From VBDM01 sp035499735 (lineage in GTDB: Bacteria; Pseudomonadota; Gammaproteobacteria; Burkholderiales; SG8-39), in the NCBI GenBank assembly GCA_035499735.1, contig DATJYC010000037.1, positions 8,917-72,916 on the forward strand: a DNA stretch of 64,000 bases, given 5' to 3'. Below the pieces are notes generated by a model. The model ran no database searches. It was not told where the DNA came from and worked only from the letters and a program-made list of their open reading frames with translations. The stretch's first letter is position 1. Each line of letters begins with the position of its first letter. The position numbers were made by a program, and so were the translations under genes. Positions 8,815 to 16,181 of the stretch are shown piece by piece.

Positions 8815-8919
8815 CACGGGGTGCTCGGGGGCGCGGAAAATTTTACCATCGGCAATCGTAGAAAACTCCGCTCTGTTTCCGCGATCTAAAATACTGTGGA
8901 GTCTTCTTAGAGGATTTTC

Positions 8920-9387
8920 ATGACGCTGATCAAAGGCATAGTCGCGCTGCTGCTCGCGGCATCGGGGCTCGCCGCCGCCGACACGATATACAAGTACGAG
9001 CGCGCCGACGGCAAGGTGATCTATTCCGACTCGCCGGTCCAGGGCGCAAGGCTGATCGGGCGCTTCGAGCTCGTGCCTTCGCCAGCCAGCGCGGAACCGC
9101 CCCGTCCGGCGCCGCCTGCGGCACAGGGCGCGGACAGCCGCGGCGAGGCGCTCGACGCGGCCGACGCGCGCATCAAGGCCGCCGACTCGGCGCTTACCCA
9201 GGCGCTGGAGCGGCAGCAGCAGGCGGCCGAGCCGCTGCCCGGAGAGCGCCTCGGCAACGCCGGCGGAACCACGAGCCGCCTCACTCCCGAGTATTTCGCC
9301 CGGCAGCGCGCCGCCGCCGCGGAGGTGGACGCGGCCCGCGCCGAGCTAGACGCGGCCTACCGGGCGCGAAACGAGGTGCGCGACTAG
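8920..9387 (+). CDS. DUF4124 domain-containing exported protein
   Basis: This 155-residue protein starts with a Sec signal peptide (cleavage near residue 20, GLAAA). Next comes the DUF4124 signature DTIYKYERADGKVIYSDSP, followed by a Pro/Ala-rich linker and an Ala/Arg/Glu-rich helical tail rich in coiled-coil heptads (residues about 75-150). DUF4124 proteins are widespread periplasmic proteins of unknown function in beta- and gammaproteobacteria. The gene is divergent from dnaE. Its TAG stop is shared with the stop of the convergent histidine kinase as CTAG at 9384-9387. Confidence 0.8.
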   Translation: MTLIKGIVALLLAASGLAAADTIYKYERADGKVIYSDSPVQGARLIGRFELVPSPASAEPPRPAPPAAQGADSRGEALDAADARIKAADSALTQALERQQQAAEPLPGERLGNAGGTTSRLTPEYFARQRAAAAEVDAARAELDAAYRARNEVRD

Positions 9388-10856
9388 GTGCGACCAGCGG
9401 CGGGAAGGCTCAGGGTGAAGGCCGTTTCGCGGCCGGGGTCGCTGCGCACGCCGACCCGGCCCCCATGCAGCTCGGCGATCGACTTCACGATGGCAAGGCC
9501 GAGCCCCGATCCTGCCGATGACCCTTCGCGCGAGCTGGAAGGACGGTAGAAGCGGTCGAATATGCGCGGCAGGTGCTCCCGGGCGATGCCCGCCCCGGGG
9601 TTGACCACTTCGACCTCGGCCGAGCCATCGGCGCGCGCGAGCGCCCTGACGCTGACCGTGCAATCGCGCGGGCCGTGCCGCAGCGCGTTGGACAGCAGGT
9701 TGCCGACGGCGCGGTTGAGCATCAGCTCGTCGGCCCAGGCGCGCGCCCTGCCGCCTCTTTCCCCCCGGACATCGAGCGCGAGCCGGATGTTGCACTCTTC
9801 CGCGAGCACCTCGTAGTAGGAGAGGATCTTCTCGAGCGCGCTGCGCAGGTCGATCCACTGGGGCGCGGCGCGAGCCTGCGCGTTGTCGGCCCGCGCGAGA
9901 AACAGCATGTTCTCGATCATGCGCGAGAGGCGCTCGTACTCCTCGACCGCGGACTCGATCACGGCGCGGTACTCGGCCGCATCGCGCGGGCGCGACAGCG
10001 CCACCTGCGCCTCGCCGAGCAGGTTGTTGATCGGCGTTCGCAGGTCGTGCGCGAGGTCGGACGAGAACTCCGAGAGGCGCCGGAACGAGCTCTCGAGGCG
10101 ATCGAGCATGTGATTGAACGCGAGCGCCGTCTCGAGGAATTCCTCCGGCGTGTCCTCGAGCGAGAGCCGCTCGTTCAGGGCGTTCGCGCTGATGCGGCCC
10201 GCAGTGGCGGCGATGCCCCGTGCCCGCTTGAGCACCAGCCGCGCGGCCCACACGCCGAGCGCCGCGGCGGCGAGCACGCTCACGACCAGGGTCTCGATCA
10301 GCCCCTTCCGGTAGCGCGCGAGCAGCTCGCGCGGCAGCGAGCGGTCGTAGGAGAGCGCGATCAGCGCGGACTTGGGCTCGCCCGGAAGCGAGACGCGGGC
10401 GAGCAGCACCTGGTACCAGCGGCCGTCCGGCGCGATCCATTGGCGGCTCAGCCCGCCGAAGCGGGCGCGCAGCTCGCGCTCAGCGGCGTTGTCGATGTGC
10501 TCCGGGAGGGCCTCGATCGGGATGGCCCGCTCGGGCAGCCCCTCGACCGGAACGCCGAAGCCCTCCGAGGCCGCGAGGATCCGCCGGTCCTCATCGAGCA
10601 CCGCCAGGCCGAGCTTGCGATAGCCCATCGCCATCTCCTCGACGAAGCGCGGGCTCGCGAGGATGGATTCGCTCGGACCCATGCGCGCGAGGCGGCCGCG
10701 CAGCAGGCTCATGTTCCCGAGAAGCAGGGCGTCGTTCGCCTCGAGCAGCTCGCTGGCGAGCATGCGGTCGATGGCGAATCCCATTGCGGCGATGACCAGG
10801 AAGGAGATCAGCGCGAACAGCAGGCTGATCTGCCAGGTGAGCGACCTGCGCGTCAA
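9384..10856 (-). CDS. Sensor histidine kinase, CusS/heavy-metal sensor type
   Basis: This 490-residue membrane kinase has a first TM at about residues 9-30, a periplasmic sensor region to about 185, a second TM near 190-212 and a HAMP linker. The phospho-acceptor His (about 270) lies in SSDLAHDLRTPINNLL, the N box in NLLSNALRHG and the G box in GSGLGLAIVKSIAELHGGRV. The length and layout fit the CusS/CopS family, which senses Cu(I)/Ag(I) or related metals. The start is TTG at 10856, overlapping the stop of the response regulator gene as TTGA, so kinase synthesis is coupled to the regulator. The metal itself is inferred from the czcE-like neighbour. Confidence 0.9.
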   Translation of the reverse strand: MTRRSLTWQISLLFALISFLVIAAMGFAIDRMLASELLEANDALLLGNMSLLRGRLARMGPSESILASPRFVEEMAMGYRKLGLAVLDEDRRILAASEGFGVPVEGLPERAIPIEALPEHIDNAAERELRARFGGLSRQWIAPDGRWYQVLLARVSLPGEPKSALIALSYDRSLPRELLARYRKGLIETLVVSVLAAAALGVWAARLVLKRARGIAATAGRISANALNERLSLEDTPEEFLETALAFNHMLDRLESSFRRLSEFSSDLAHDLRTPINNLLGEAQVALSRPRDAAEYRAVIESAVEEYERLSRMIENMLFLARADNAQARAAPQWIDLRSALEKILSYYEVLAEECNIRLALDVRGERGGRARAWADELMLNRAVGNLLSNALRHGPRDCTVSVRALARADGSAEVEVVNPGAGIAREHLPRIFDRFYRPSSSREGSSAGSGLGLAIVKSIAELHGGRVGVRSDPGRETAFTLSLPAAGRT

Positions 10857-11527
10857 GGCGTCGGCTCCTCGATCGCGTAGCCCACGCCGCGCACCGTGCG
10901 GATGAGCTTCACCTCGAAGGGGTCGTCGATCTTCGCCCGCAGGCGCCGCATCGCCACGTCGACCACGTTGGTGTCGCTGTCGAAGTTCATGTCCCAGACC
11001 TGCTCGGCGATGAGCGTGCGCGACATGACCTCGCCGCAGTTGCGCACCAGGCAATCGAGAAGCGCGAACTCCTTTGCGGTGAGGTCGATCTTCCTGCCGC
11101 CGCGGGACACCCTGCGCCTGCGCGGGTCGATCTCCAGGTCGCCGACGGCCAGGCGCGCGGCCGGCGCCTTGCCGCCGCGGCGAAGGACCGAGCGCACCCG
11201 CGCCAGCAGCTCCGAAAAGGCGAAAGGTTTGACCAGGTAGTCGTCCGCGCCGAGCTCCAGGCCCTTTACCTTGTCGGCCACGCCGTCACGCGCGGTGAGA
11301 AAGAGTACCGGGGTCTGCTTCTGCCGCCTGAGGTCGCGCACCACGGTCCAGCCGTCGACGCCGGGGAGCATCACGTCGAGGACGACCAGGTCATAGTCGG
11401 ACGACAGGGCGAGATGCCGGCCGTCGACCCCGTTCTCCGCCACGTCGACCACGAAGCCGTGCTCTGTCAGGCCCTTGCGCGCGTAGGTCGCGGTCTTGAG
11501 CTCGTCTTCGACTATGAGAATGCGCAA
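10853..11527 (-). CDS. Response regulator, OmpR/CusR-like
   Basis: This 224-residue regulator has a receiver domain with ILIVEDE (acidic pocket), the phospho-acceptor Asp in LVVLDVMLPG, LTARD and the conserved Lys in DYLVKPF. A winged-helix DNA-binding domain follows (LTAKEFALLDCLVRN, VDVAMRRLRAKID, IRTVRGVGYAIE). I place the start at a TTG giving MRILIVEDELKTA, the family's usual N-terminus. A longer in-frame version beginning at 11602 would read through the terminator-like hairpin at 11546-11575 and is unlikely. It forms an operon with the kinase and probably acts on the box at 12073-12088 upstream of the czcE-like gene. Confidence 0.9.
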   Translation of the reverse strand: MRILIVEDELKTATYARKGLTEHGFVVDVAENGVDGRHLALSSDYDLVVLDVMLPGVDGWTVVRDLRRQKQTPVLFLTARDGVADKVKGLELGADDYLVKPFAFSELLARVRSVLRRGGKAPAARLAVGDLEIDPRRRRVSRGGRKIDLTAKEFALLDCLVRNCGEVMSRTLIAEQVWDMNFDSDTNVVDVAMRRLRAKIDDPFEVKLIRTVRGVGYAIEEPTP

Positions 11528-11545
11528 GTGTTCTTCTTGGAGGCG

Positions 11546-11575
11546 AAAAAGGCGCCCGACTTCGGCGCCTTTTTT
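11546..11575 (-). terminator. Bidirectional Rho-independent terminator / possible attenuator
   Basis: AAAAAGGCGCC, a 7-base loop (CGACTTC) and GGCGCCTTTTTT form a strong inverted repeat with T-runs on both strands. It lies between the czcE-like stop (11629) and the response-regulator start (11527), ending only 18 bases before the regulator's TTG codon. Any transcript of the regulator that starts upstream must read through it. Confidence 0.8.
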
Positions 11576-11628
11576 GAGAGCTGGCGGCGCCGAAAAGTTC
11601 ACCTTCCGGCGCGCGCCGCGAGCGGACC

Positions 11629-11964
11629 TCAGTCTCCGAAGCCGCCGTCCACGGGCCCCGTGGTCTCGACGTAGACGCGCACATCATGGTCCAGCGCGCC
11701 CTCGGGAGCGATCTCCCTCAAATCGAAGGGCCGCGTCATACCGTCGAAGTTCCAGGTGAATTCCTGCGAACCGACTTTCAGCTTCACGACCTCGCCGTGG
11801 TTGACGTTGATGAACTTCGTCTCCGGCGTGACCACGATTGTGCGGTCTGCGGCGTAGTCGCTCGCGGCGGGCTGGCCGTACAGATCGCCGTTCGTCAGCG
11901 CGAACGACGAAACGCTCGCGGCGGAAAGCGCAAGGGCTGCGAAGGCTGGGGCAAACACTTTCAT
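11629..11964 (-). CDS. CzcE-like periplasmic heavy-metal resistance protein
   Basis: The product is about 111 residues with a Sec signal (MKVFAPAFAALALSAASVSSFA). The mature part has DLYGQPA, DRTIVVTPETKFINVNHGEVVKL, FTWNFDG, FDLREIAPEG and VYVETTG, the pattern of the CzcE family, small periplasmic Cu/heavy-metal-binding proteins known from Cupriavidus. The ATG at 11964 follows GGAG by 6 bases and is preferred over the in-frame ATG at 11976. It lies upstream of the two-component genes on the same strand and is probably their main target. The stop is followed by the hairpin at 11546-11575. Confidence 0.8.
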   Translation of the reverse strand: MKVFAPAFAALALSAASVSSFALTNGDLYGQPAASDYAADRTIVVTPETKFINVNHGEVVKLKVGSQEFTWNFDGMTRPFDLREIAPEGALDHDVRVYVETTGPVDGGFGD

Positions 11965-12033
11965 GACTTTCTCCATTTCGGTAGTTTCGAGGCAATCAGC
12001 GCGCTCGATGTTCCGCGCTCTGAATGTGGCGCT

Positions 12034-12060
12034 ACTTTAGACAATGGAGCGTATCGGGAA
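12034..12060 (-). promoter_or_regulatory. Candidate promoter core of the czcE-like gene
   Basis: On the minus strand a TAAAGT -10 hexamer (12039 to 12034) is preceded by a poor -35 (TTCCCG at 12060-12055, 15-base spacer). A weak -35 is usual at activator-dependent promoters. The predicted start near 12027 places the dyad at 12073-12088 about 53 bases upstream, the spacing I recall for CusR-type activation. Confidence 0.4.
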
Positions 12061-12072
12061 CCTGACCCGCCG

Positions 12073-12088
12073 ATTACATTTCTGTCAT
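12073..12088 (-). promoter_or_regulatory. Candidate CusR/CopR-type response-regulator box
   Basis: ATTACATTTCTGTCAT is an imperfect dyad (ATTACA / TGTCAT around TTTC), the form seen at Cus/Pco/Cop boxes. It sits just beyond the purM stop codon and upstream of the czcE-like promoter, in a locus that encodes a CusR-like regulator. This assignment rests on motif shape and context. Confidence 0.5.
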
Positions 12089-12090
12089 CT

Positions 12091-13128
12091 TCAGGCGATC
12101 CGGCACTGCGGCTCGCCGGGCTTGTGCGGCTCGATCCGGCCGATGCGGAACACGGTCTCGCCCCGCGCCCTCAAACCCCGTTCGGCGGCGTCCGCGCTTT
12201 CGGCCGCGACCACCAGCGCCATGCCGATTCCGCAGTTGAAGACGCGCAACATCTCCTCGTCGGCGACCCGGCCCTCGCGCTGCAGCCAGTCGAACAGCGG
12301 CGGCCGCGTCCACGACGAACGCGCGATCACGGCCTTCAGGCCTTCGGGCAGCACCCGCGGAAGGTTCTCGACCAGGCCTCCGCCGGTGATGTGCGCCAGA
12401 CCCTTGACGCGCACTTCCTTCGCAAGCGCGAGCACGGGCTTGACGTAGATGCGAGTCGGCTCGAGCAGCGCCTGCCCCAGGGACCCGCCGTGGAAATCCG
12501 CGCGCAGATCCGGCTTTGCCCGCTCGAGGATGCGGCGCACCAGCGAATAGCCGTTGGAGTGCGCGCCGCTCGAGGCGAGGCCGAGCACGACATCGCCCTC
12601 GGCGATGTCGCGTCCGTCGATGATCCCGCTCTTCTCCACGACGCCGACCGCGAAGCCGGCGAGGTCGTACTCGCCCTGCGCGTACATGCCCGGCATCTCG
12701 GCGGTCTCCCCGCCGATGAGCGCGCAGCCCGCCTGCTCGCATCCGCGCGCGATGCCCTTGACGACGTCGGTCGCGACCGCCACGTCTAGCTTGCCGCAGG
12801 CGAAGTAGTCGAGGAAGAAGAGCGGCTCGGCTCCCTGCGTAAGGATGTCGTTTACGCTCATCGCGACGAGGTCGATGCCCACGGTGTCGTGCCGGCCGAG
12901 CTGGAAGGCGAGCTTCAGCTTGGTACCGACGCCGTCGGTGCCGGAGACGAGCACGGGCTCGCGGTATTTCCTTGGAATCTCGGCGAGCGCGCCGAATCCG
13001 CCGATTCCGGCGAGCACCTCCGGACGCAGGGTTCTCTTCGCGAAGGGCTTGATCGCCTCGACCAGCGCATCGCCCGCGTCGATGTCCACCCCTGCGTCGC
13101 GGTAGGTGATCGGCTTCTTGCTGGCCAA
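12091..13128 (-). CDS. purM: Phosphoribosylformylglycinamidine cyclo-ligase (AIR synthetase)
   Basis: This 345-residue enzyme carries out the fifth step of de novo purine synthesis, closing FGAM to AIR with ATP. Family motifs are present: YRDAGVDIDAGDALV at the N-terminus, SGTDGVGTKLKLA, GIDLVAMSVNDILTQGAEPLFFLDY, GGETAEMPGMY and AHITGGGLVENLPRVLP. The N-terminus aligns with family members when a TTG at 13128 is used; upstream in frame there is only a CTG before a stop. It is divergent from hda across 50 bases and transcribed toward the czcE-like promoter. Confidence 0.96.
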   Translation of the reverse strand: MASKKPITYRDAGVDIDAGDALVEAIKPFAKRTLRPEVLAGIGGFGALAEIPRKYREPVLVSGTDGVGTKLKLAFQLGRHDTVGIDLVAMSVNDILTQGAEPLFFLDYFACGKLDVAVATDVVKGIARGCEQAGCALIGGETAEMPGMYAQGEYDLAGFAVGVVEKSGIIDGRDIAEGDVVLGLASSGAHSNGYSLVRRILERAKPDLRADFHGGSLGQALLEPTRIYVKPVLALAKEVRVKGLAHITGGGLVENLPRVLPEGLKAVIARSSWTRPPLFDWLQREGRVADEEMLRVFNCGIGMALVVAAESADAAERGLRARGETVFRIGRIEPHKPGEPQCRIA

Positions 13129-13178
13129 GAGGGAGGGTTGCAGATAGAGTTACGTGCTGGCTGCAGAATTCTAATCGA

Positions 13179-13805
13179 ATGCAACAGCTGCTGCTCGAAC
13201 TTGCCCCGCCCCCGCCCCCCACGCTGGAGAACTTCTCGCAGGGAAGGAACGGCGCCGCCGTGAAGGCGTTGCGCGAGGCGCTCGCCGGCGGAGAGGGCTT
13301 CGTGTTCCTGTGGGGTCCCGGCGGAAGCGGGAAGTCGCACCTGCTGCGCGCGTTTTCGAGCGCCGCCTCGGCCGCGACGCGCGAAGCGGTCGCGGCCGAC
13401 GATGTCGCGCAGCTCGGCGAGTCCGGGCAGCTCGAGCTTTTCGATCTGTGCAACCGGCTGCGCGCCTCGGGCGGCGCTCTCGCCGCGAGCGCCGAGGCGC
13501 CGCCGGCGCAGCTGCCCCTGCGCGCCGACCTGCGCTCCAGGCTCGCCTCGGGCATCGTCCTGCAGCTCCACCCCTTGAGCGACGCGGAGAAGGCCGCCGC
13601 GCTCGCGGCGCACGCCGCCGAGCGGGGCATGGCGCTCGACCGCGAGCTGATCGCGTATCTCCTCGGCCACTTCGACCGCGACATGGGCACTCAGATCTCG
13701 ATGCTCGACGCCCTGGACAGGTATTCGCTGCAGCGCCAGCGCCCGCTCACGCTGCCGCTGATCAAGGAGGCGCTGCGCGCGCTTTCCGGGGAGCCGCGCC
13801 GCTGA
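13179..13805 (+). CDS. hda: DnaA regulatory inactivator Hda
   Basis: This 208-residue DnaA-related AAA+ protein promotes hydrolysis of DnaA-ATP when bound to the DNA-loaded beta clamp, preventing over-initiation. The N-terminal MQQLLLELAP includes a QL-x-L-x-L clamp-binding motif. Walker A is GPGGSGKSHLLRAF; ADLRSRLASGIVLQL carries the Arg-finger region and ends in the PLSDAEKAAAL lid. The protein is a little shorter than E. coli Hda. It is the first gene of a tightly coupled operon: its TGA shares a base with the next ATG. Confidence 0.9.
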   Translation: MQQLLLELAPPPPPTLENFSQGRNGAAVKALREALAGGEGFVFLWGPGGSGKSHLLRAFSSAASAATREAVAADDVAQLGESGQLELFDLCNRLRASGGALAASAEAPPAQLPLRADLRSRLASGIVLQLHPLSDAEKAAALAAHAAERGMALDRELIAYLLGHFDRDMGTQISMLDALDRYSLQRQRPLTLPLIKEALRALSGEPRR

Positions 13806-14476
13806 TGGCCGCCGCGGAGCTCGCTCTCTTCGACCTGGACAACACCCTGCTGTCCGGCGACAGCGACTACGAGTGGGCGCAGTTCCTGATCGAGCGCGGC
13901 ATGCTCGACCGCTCCGAATACGAGGCGAAGAACGAGCGCTTCTTCCATCAGTACAAGGAAGGCCGGCTGGATATCCACGAGTTCCTTGCTTTCCAGCTCG
14001 CGCCGCTGGCGCGCCACCCGCGCGAGGAGCTCGACCGCTGGCACGCGGAGTTCATGCGAACGCGCGTGCTGCCCATGGTCCGCTCCAAAGGGAGGGAGCT
14101 GGTCGGGAAGCACCTCGCGCAGAACCATCTGTGCGCGATCGTCACGTCGACGAATTCGTTCATCACCGCCCCGATCGCGCGCGAGCTGGGGGTCGCGCAC
14201 CTGCTCGCGACCGAGCTCGAGGTCCGCGGCGGCCGGTTCACCGGCAGGCCCTCGGGGACGCCCTCGTTCCGCCTGGGCAAGGTGACCCGGCTCGCGGAGT
14301 GGCTGGGCGGGCGCGGACAGACGCTCGCGTCCTTCGCGGCGAGCTGGTTCTACAGCGACTCGCACAACGACCTGCCGCTGCTCGAGCGCGTCACGTATCC
14401 GGTGGCGGTGGACCCCGACGAGGTCCTGCGCGGGGAGGCGCTCGCGCGCGGATGGAAGATCATCAGCCTGGAATGA
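13805..14476 (+). CDS. HAD-IB family phosphatase (SerB-like)
   Basis: This 223-residue cytoplasmic HAD hydrolase has motif I FDLDNTLLSGD, motif II IVTSTNSF and motif III with FYSDSHNDLPLLE. This subfamily usually sits between hda and pcnB in betaproteobacteria and is variously annotated as a phosphoserine- or histidinol-phosphatase-like enzyme; the true substrate is not determined by sequence. It is coupled on both sides, TGATG with hda and ATGA with the ABC permease gene. Confidence 0.88.
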   Translation: MAAAELALFDLDNTLLSGDSDYEWAQFLIERGMLDRSEYEAKNERFFHQYKEGRLDIHEFLAFQLAPLARHPREELDRWHAEFMRTRVLPMVRSKGRELVGKHLAQNHLCAIVTSTNSFITAPIARELGVAHLLATELEVRGGRFTGRPSGTPSFRLGKVTRLAEWLGGRGQTLASFAASWFYSDSHNDLPLLERVTYPVAVDPDEVLRGEALARGWKIISLE

Positions 14477-15432
14477 AGGCCGCGCCCGCCGTCGTGTTGC
14501 TGCTTGTGCCGGCGAGCCTCGCGCTCGGCATCGCGTTCGGCAGCGTCGACCTGGCGCCGGCGCAGCTCTCCGACGCGCTGCTCGGCCGCGGCGACGAGAT
14601 CGCGCGCGAGATCGTCTGGGGCGTGCGCGCGCCCCGCGCGCTGGCGGGCTTCGCCTGCGGCGGCCTGCTCGCTCTCGCCGGCGCGCTGCTCCAGGTGCTC
14701 CTCCGGAATCCGCTCGCCGACCCCGCGATACTCGGCGTCTCCGGCGGCGCCGCGACCGGGGCGCTCGGCGCGATGCTCCTGGGCGCGGCCGCGGCCGGAG
14801 TGAGCTTCTCGGCCCTCGCCGGCGCCTCGCTCGCGGCGCTGGCGGTCTTCATGTTCTCCCTCGGGCGCTCCGGCTGGAATCCGTACCGCGTCCTGCTCAC
14901 CGGCGTCGCGCTCGCCTCGGGGTTCGGCGCGCTGGTCGGCCTGATGCTCGCGATCGCGCCCGCCGCCCAGGTGCAGGGCATGCTGTTCTGGCTGCTCGGC
15001 GACCTCTCGCCCGCGGGCGAGCCCTGGGCGGCGCTCGCCGTGCTCGCCGCCTGCGCGGCCGTCGCCTTCTCGCAGGCGGGCGCACTCGACGTGCTGATGC
15101 TGGGCGAGGACAAGGCGCGCTCGCTCGGCGTGGCGGTGACGCGCCTCCAGGCGATCGCCTTCGGCTGCGCGACGCTCGCCACCGTCGCCGCGGTCCTCCT
15201 CGGCGGCACCATAGGGTTCGTCGGGCTCGTGGTTCCCCACCTGCTGCGCCTGTCGGGCGTGCATCGCCACCGCGTCCTGCTGCCGCTCGCCGCGTGCCTC
15301 GGCGGGAGCCTCCTCGCGATCGCCGACACGCTGGCGCGCACCGTCGCCGCGCCCGCCGAGCTGCCGGTGGGCGTGCTCACGGCGATGATCGGGGTTCCGG
15401 TGCTCCTCCTGCTGCTCGCGAGGCTGCGCTGA
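14473..15432 (+). CDS. FecCD/BtuC-family ABC transporter permease
   Basis: This 319-residue polytopic inner-membrane protein is of the BtuC/FhuB/FecCD family, which imports vitamin B12, haem or ferric siderophores. Visible signatures are RAPRALAGFACGGLLALAGALLQ, NPLADPAILGVSGGAATGAL, GEDKARSLGV and GFVGLVVPHLLRL, with 8-10 hydrophobic segments. It is followed by its ATPase in overlapping frames, but no substrate-binding protein or TonB receptor lies in the window, so the substrate is open. The pair interrupts the usual HAD-pcnB adjacency. Confidence 0.88.
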   Translation: MKAAPAVVLLLVPASLALGIAFGSVDLAPAQLSDALLGRGDEIAREIVWGVRAPRALAGFACGGLLALAGALLQVLLRNPLADPAILGVSGGAATGALGAMLLGAAAAGVSFSALAGASLAALAVFMFSLGRSGWNPYRVLLTGVALASGFGALVGLMLAIAPAAQVQGMLFWLLGDLSPAGEPWAALAVLAACAAVAFSQAGALDVLMLGEDKARSLGVAVTRLQAIAFGCATLATVAAVLLGGTIGFVGLVVPHLLRLSGVHRHRVLLPLAACLGGSLLAIADTLARTVAAPAELPVGVLTAMIGVPVLLLLLARLR

Positions 15433-16181
15433 TGCTGTCGGCGACCCGCCTCGGGCTCTCGGCGGGCGGGCGCGAGCTCGTCCGCGCCCTCGACCTGTCG
15501 CTCGCGCCGGGGGAGTGCTGGGCGCTGCTCGGCCGCAACGGCTCGGGAAAGACGAGCCTCGTCCACGCGCTCGCGGGCCTGCGCGCGCCGCAGGCGGGAG
15601 CGGTCGCGCTCGACGGCGTCCCGCTCGCCGCGATCCGGCGGAGCGAGCTCGCGCGCCGCGTCGCGGTGCTGCTGCAGGACGAGGAGTCCGGCTTCTGGGG
15701 GAGCGTCGTCGACTTCGTCGCGCTCGGGCGCTACCCGCGCTCGCGAACCTCTTTCGTGCGCGACGACGAAGCGCTCGGAGAGGCGCGCCGCTGGCTCGCC
15801 GAGCTCGACCTCGCCGACCGCGAAGCGCAGGCCTACCGCACGCTCTCGGGCGGTGAGCGCCAGCGCGCGCGCATCGCCCAGGTGCTCGTGCAGGACGCGG
15901 ACATCCTCCTCCTCGACGAGCCGCTGCAGCACCTCGACCTGCGCCATCAGGGCCTGGTGATGCGCACGCTTGCCGCGCGCGCCGCGGCGGGCAAGACCGT
16001 GCTCGCCGCGCTGCACGAGCCCGGCCATGCCGCGCGCCACTGCGCCTTCTCCGTTTTACTGTATGATGCGGGCCGCGCGAGCCCGGGGCGCTCAAGCGAC
16101 ATGCTGACCCACGCCAACCTCGAAGCCCTGTACCAGTGCCGGCTGGAAGCCGCCGGCGCGCGGAGCTTTCTGCCCTCTTGA
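15432..16181 (+). CDS. ABC transporter ATPase, BtuD/FecE family
   Basis: This 249-residue ATPase pairs with the preceding FecCD-type permease. Walker A is LLGRNGSGKTSL, the Q loop is in VLLQDEESGF, the signature motif is LSGGERQRARIAQ and Walker B is DILLLDEPLQHLDLRHQ. FWGSVVDFVALGRYP is the typical post-Q-loop stretch of iron-chelate/B12 importers. Its ATG shares a base with the permease stop, and its TGA overlaps the TTG start of pcnB, so it is embedded in the hda-pcnB operon. Confidence 0.9.
   Translation: MLSATRLGLSAGGRELVRALDLSLAPGECWALLGRNGSGKTSLVHALAGLRAPQAGAVALDGVPLAAIRRSELARRVAVLLQDEESGFWGSVVDFVALGRYPRSRTSFVRDDEALGEARRWLAELDLADREAQAYRTLSGGERQRARIAQVLVQDADILLLDEPLQHLDLRHQGLVMRTLAARAAAGKTVLAALHEPGHAARHCAFSVLLYDAGRASPGRSSDMLTHANLEALYQCRLEAAGARSFLPS

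Noticed and set aside
6046..8889. Very long open frame antisense to dnaE (over 900 codons), and similar long antisense frames at 50288-52285, 52539-55301 and 61721-63262
   Set aside because: They mirror confidently identified genes, have Arg/His/Ala-rich compositions typical of GC-rich shadow frames, and show no domain motifs or ribosome sites.
11528..11602. Longer response-regulator N-terminus starting at 11602
   Set aside because: It would encode unrelated residues across a strong terminator hairpin, while the TTG at 11527 gives the family's exact N-terminus.
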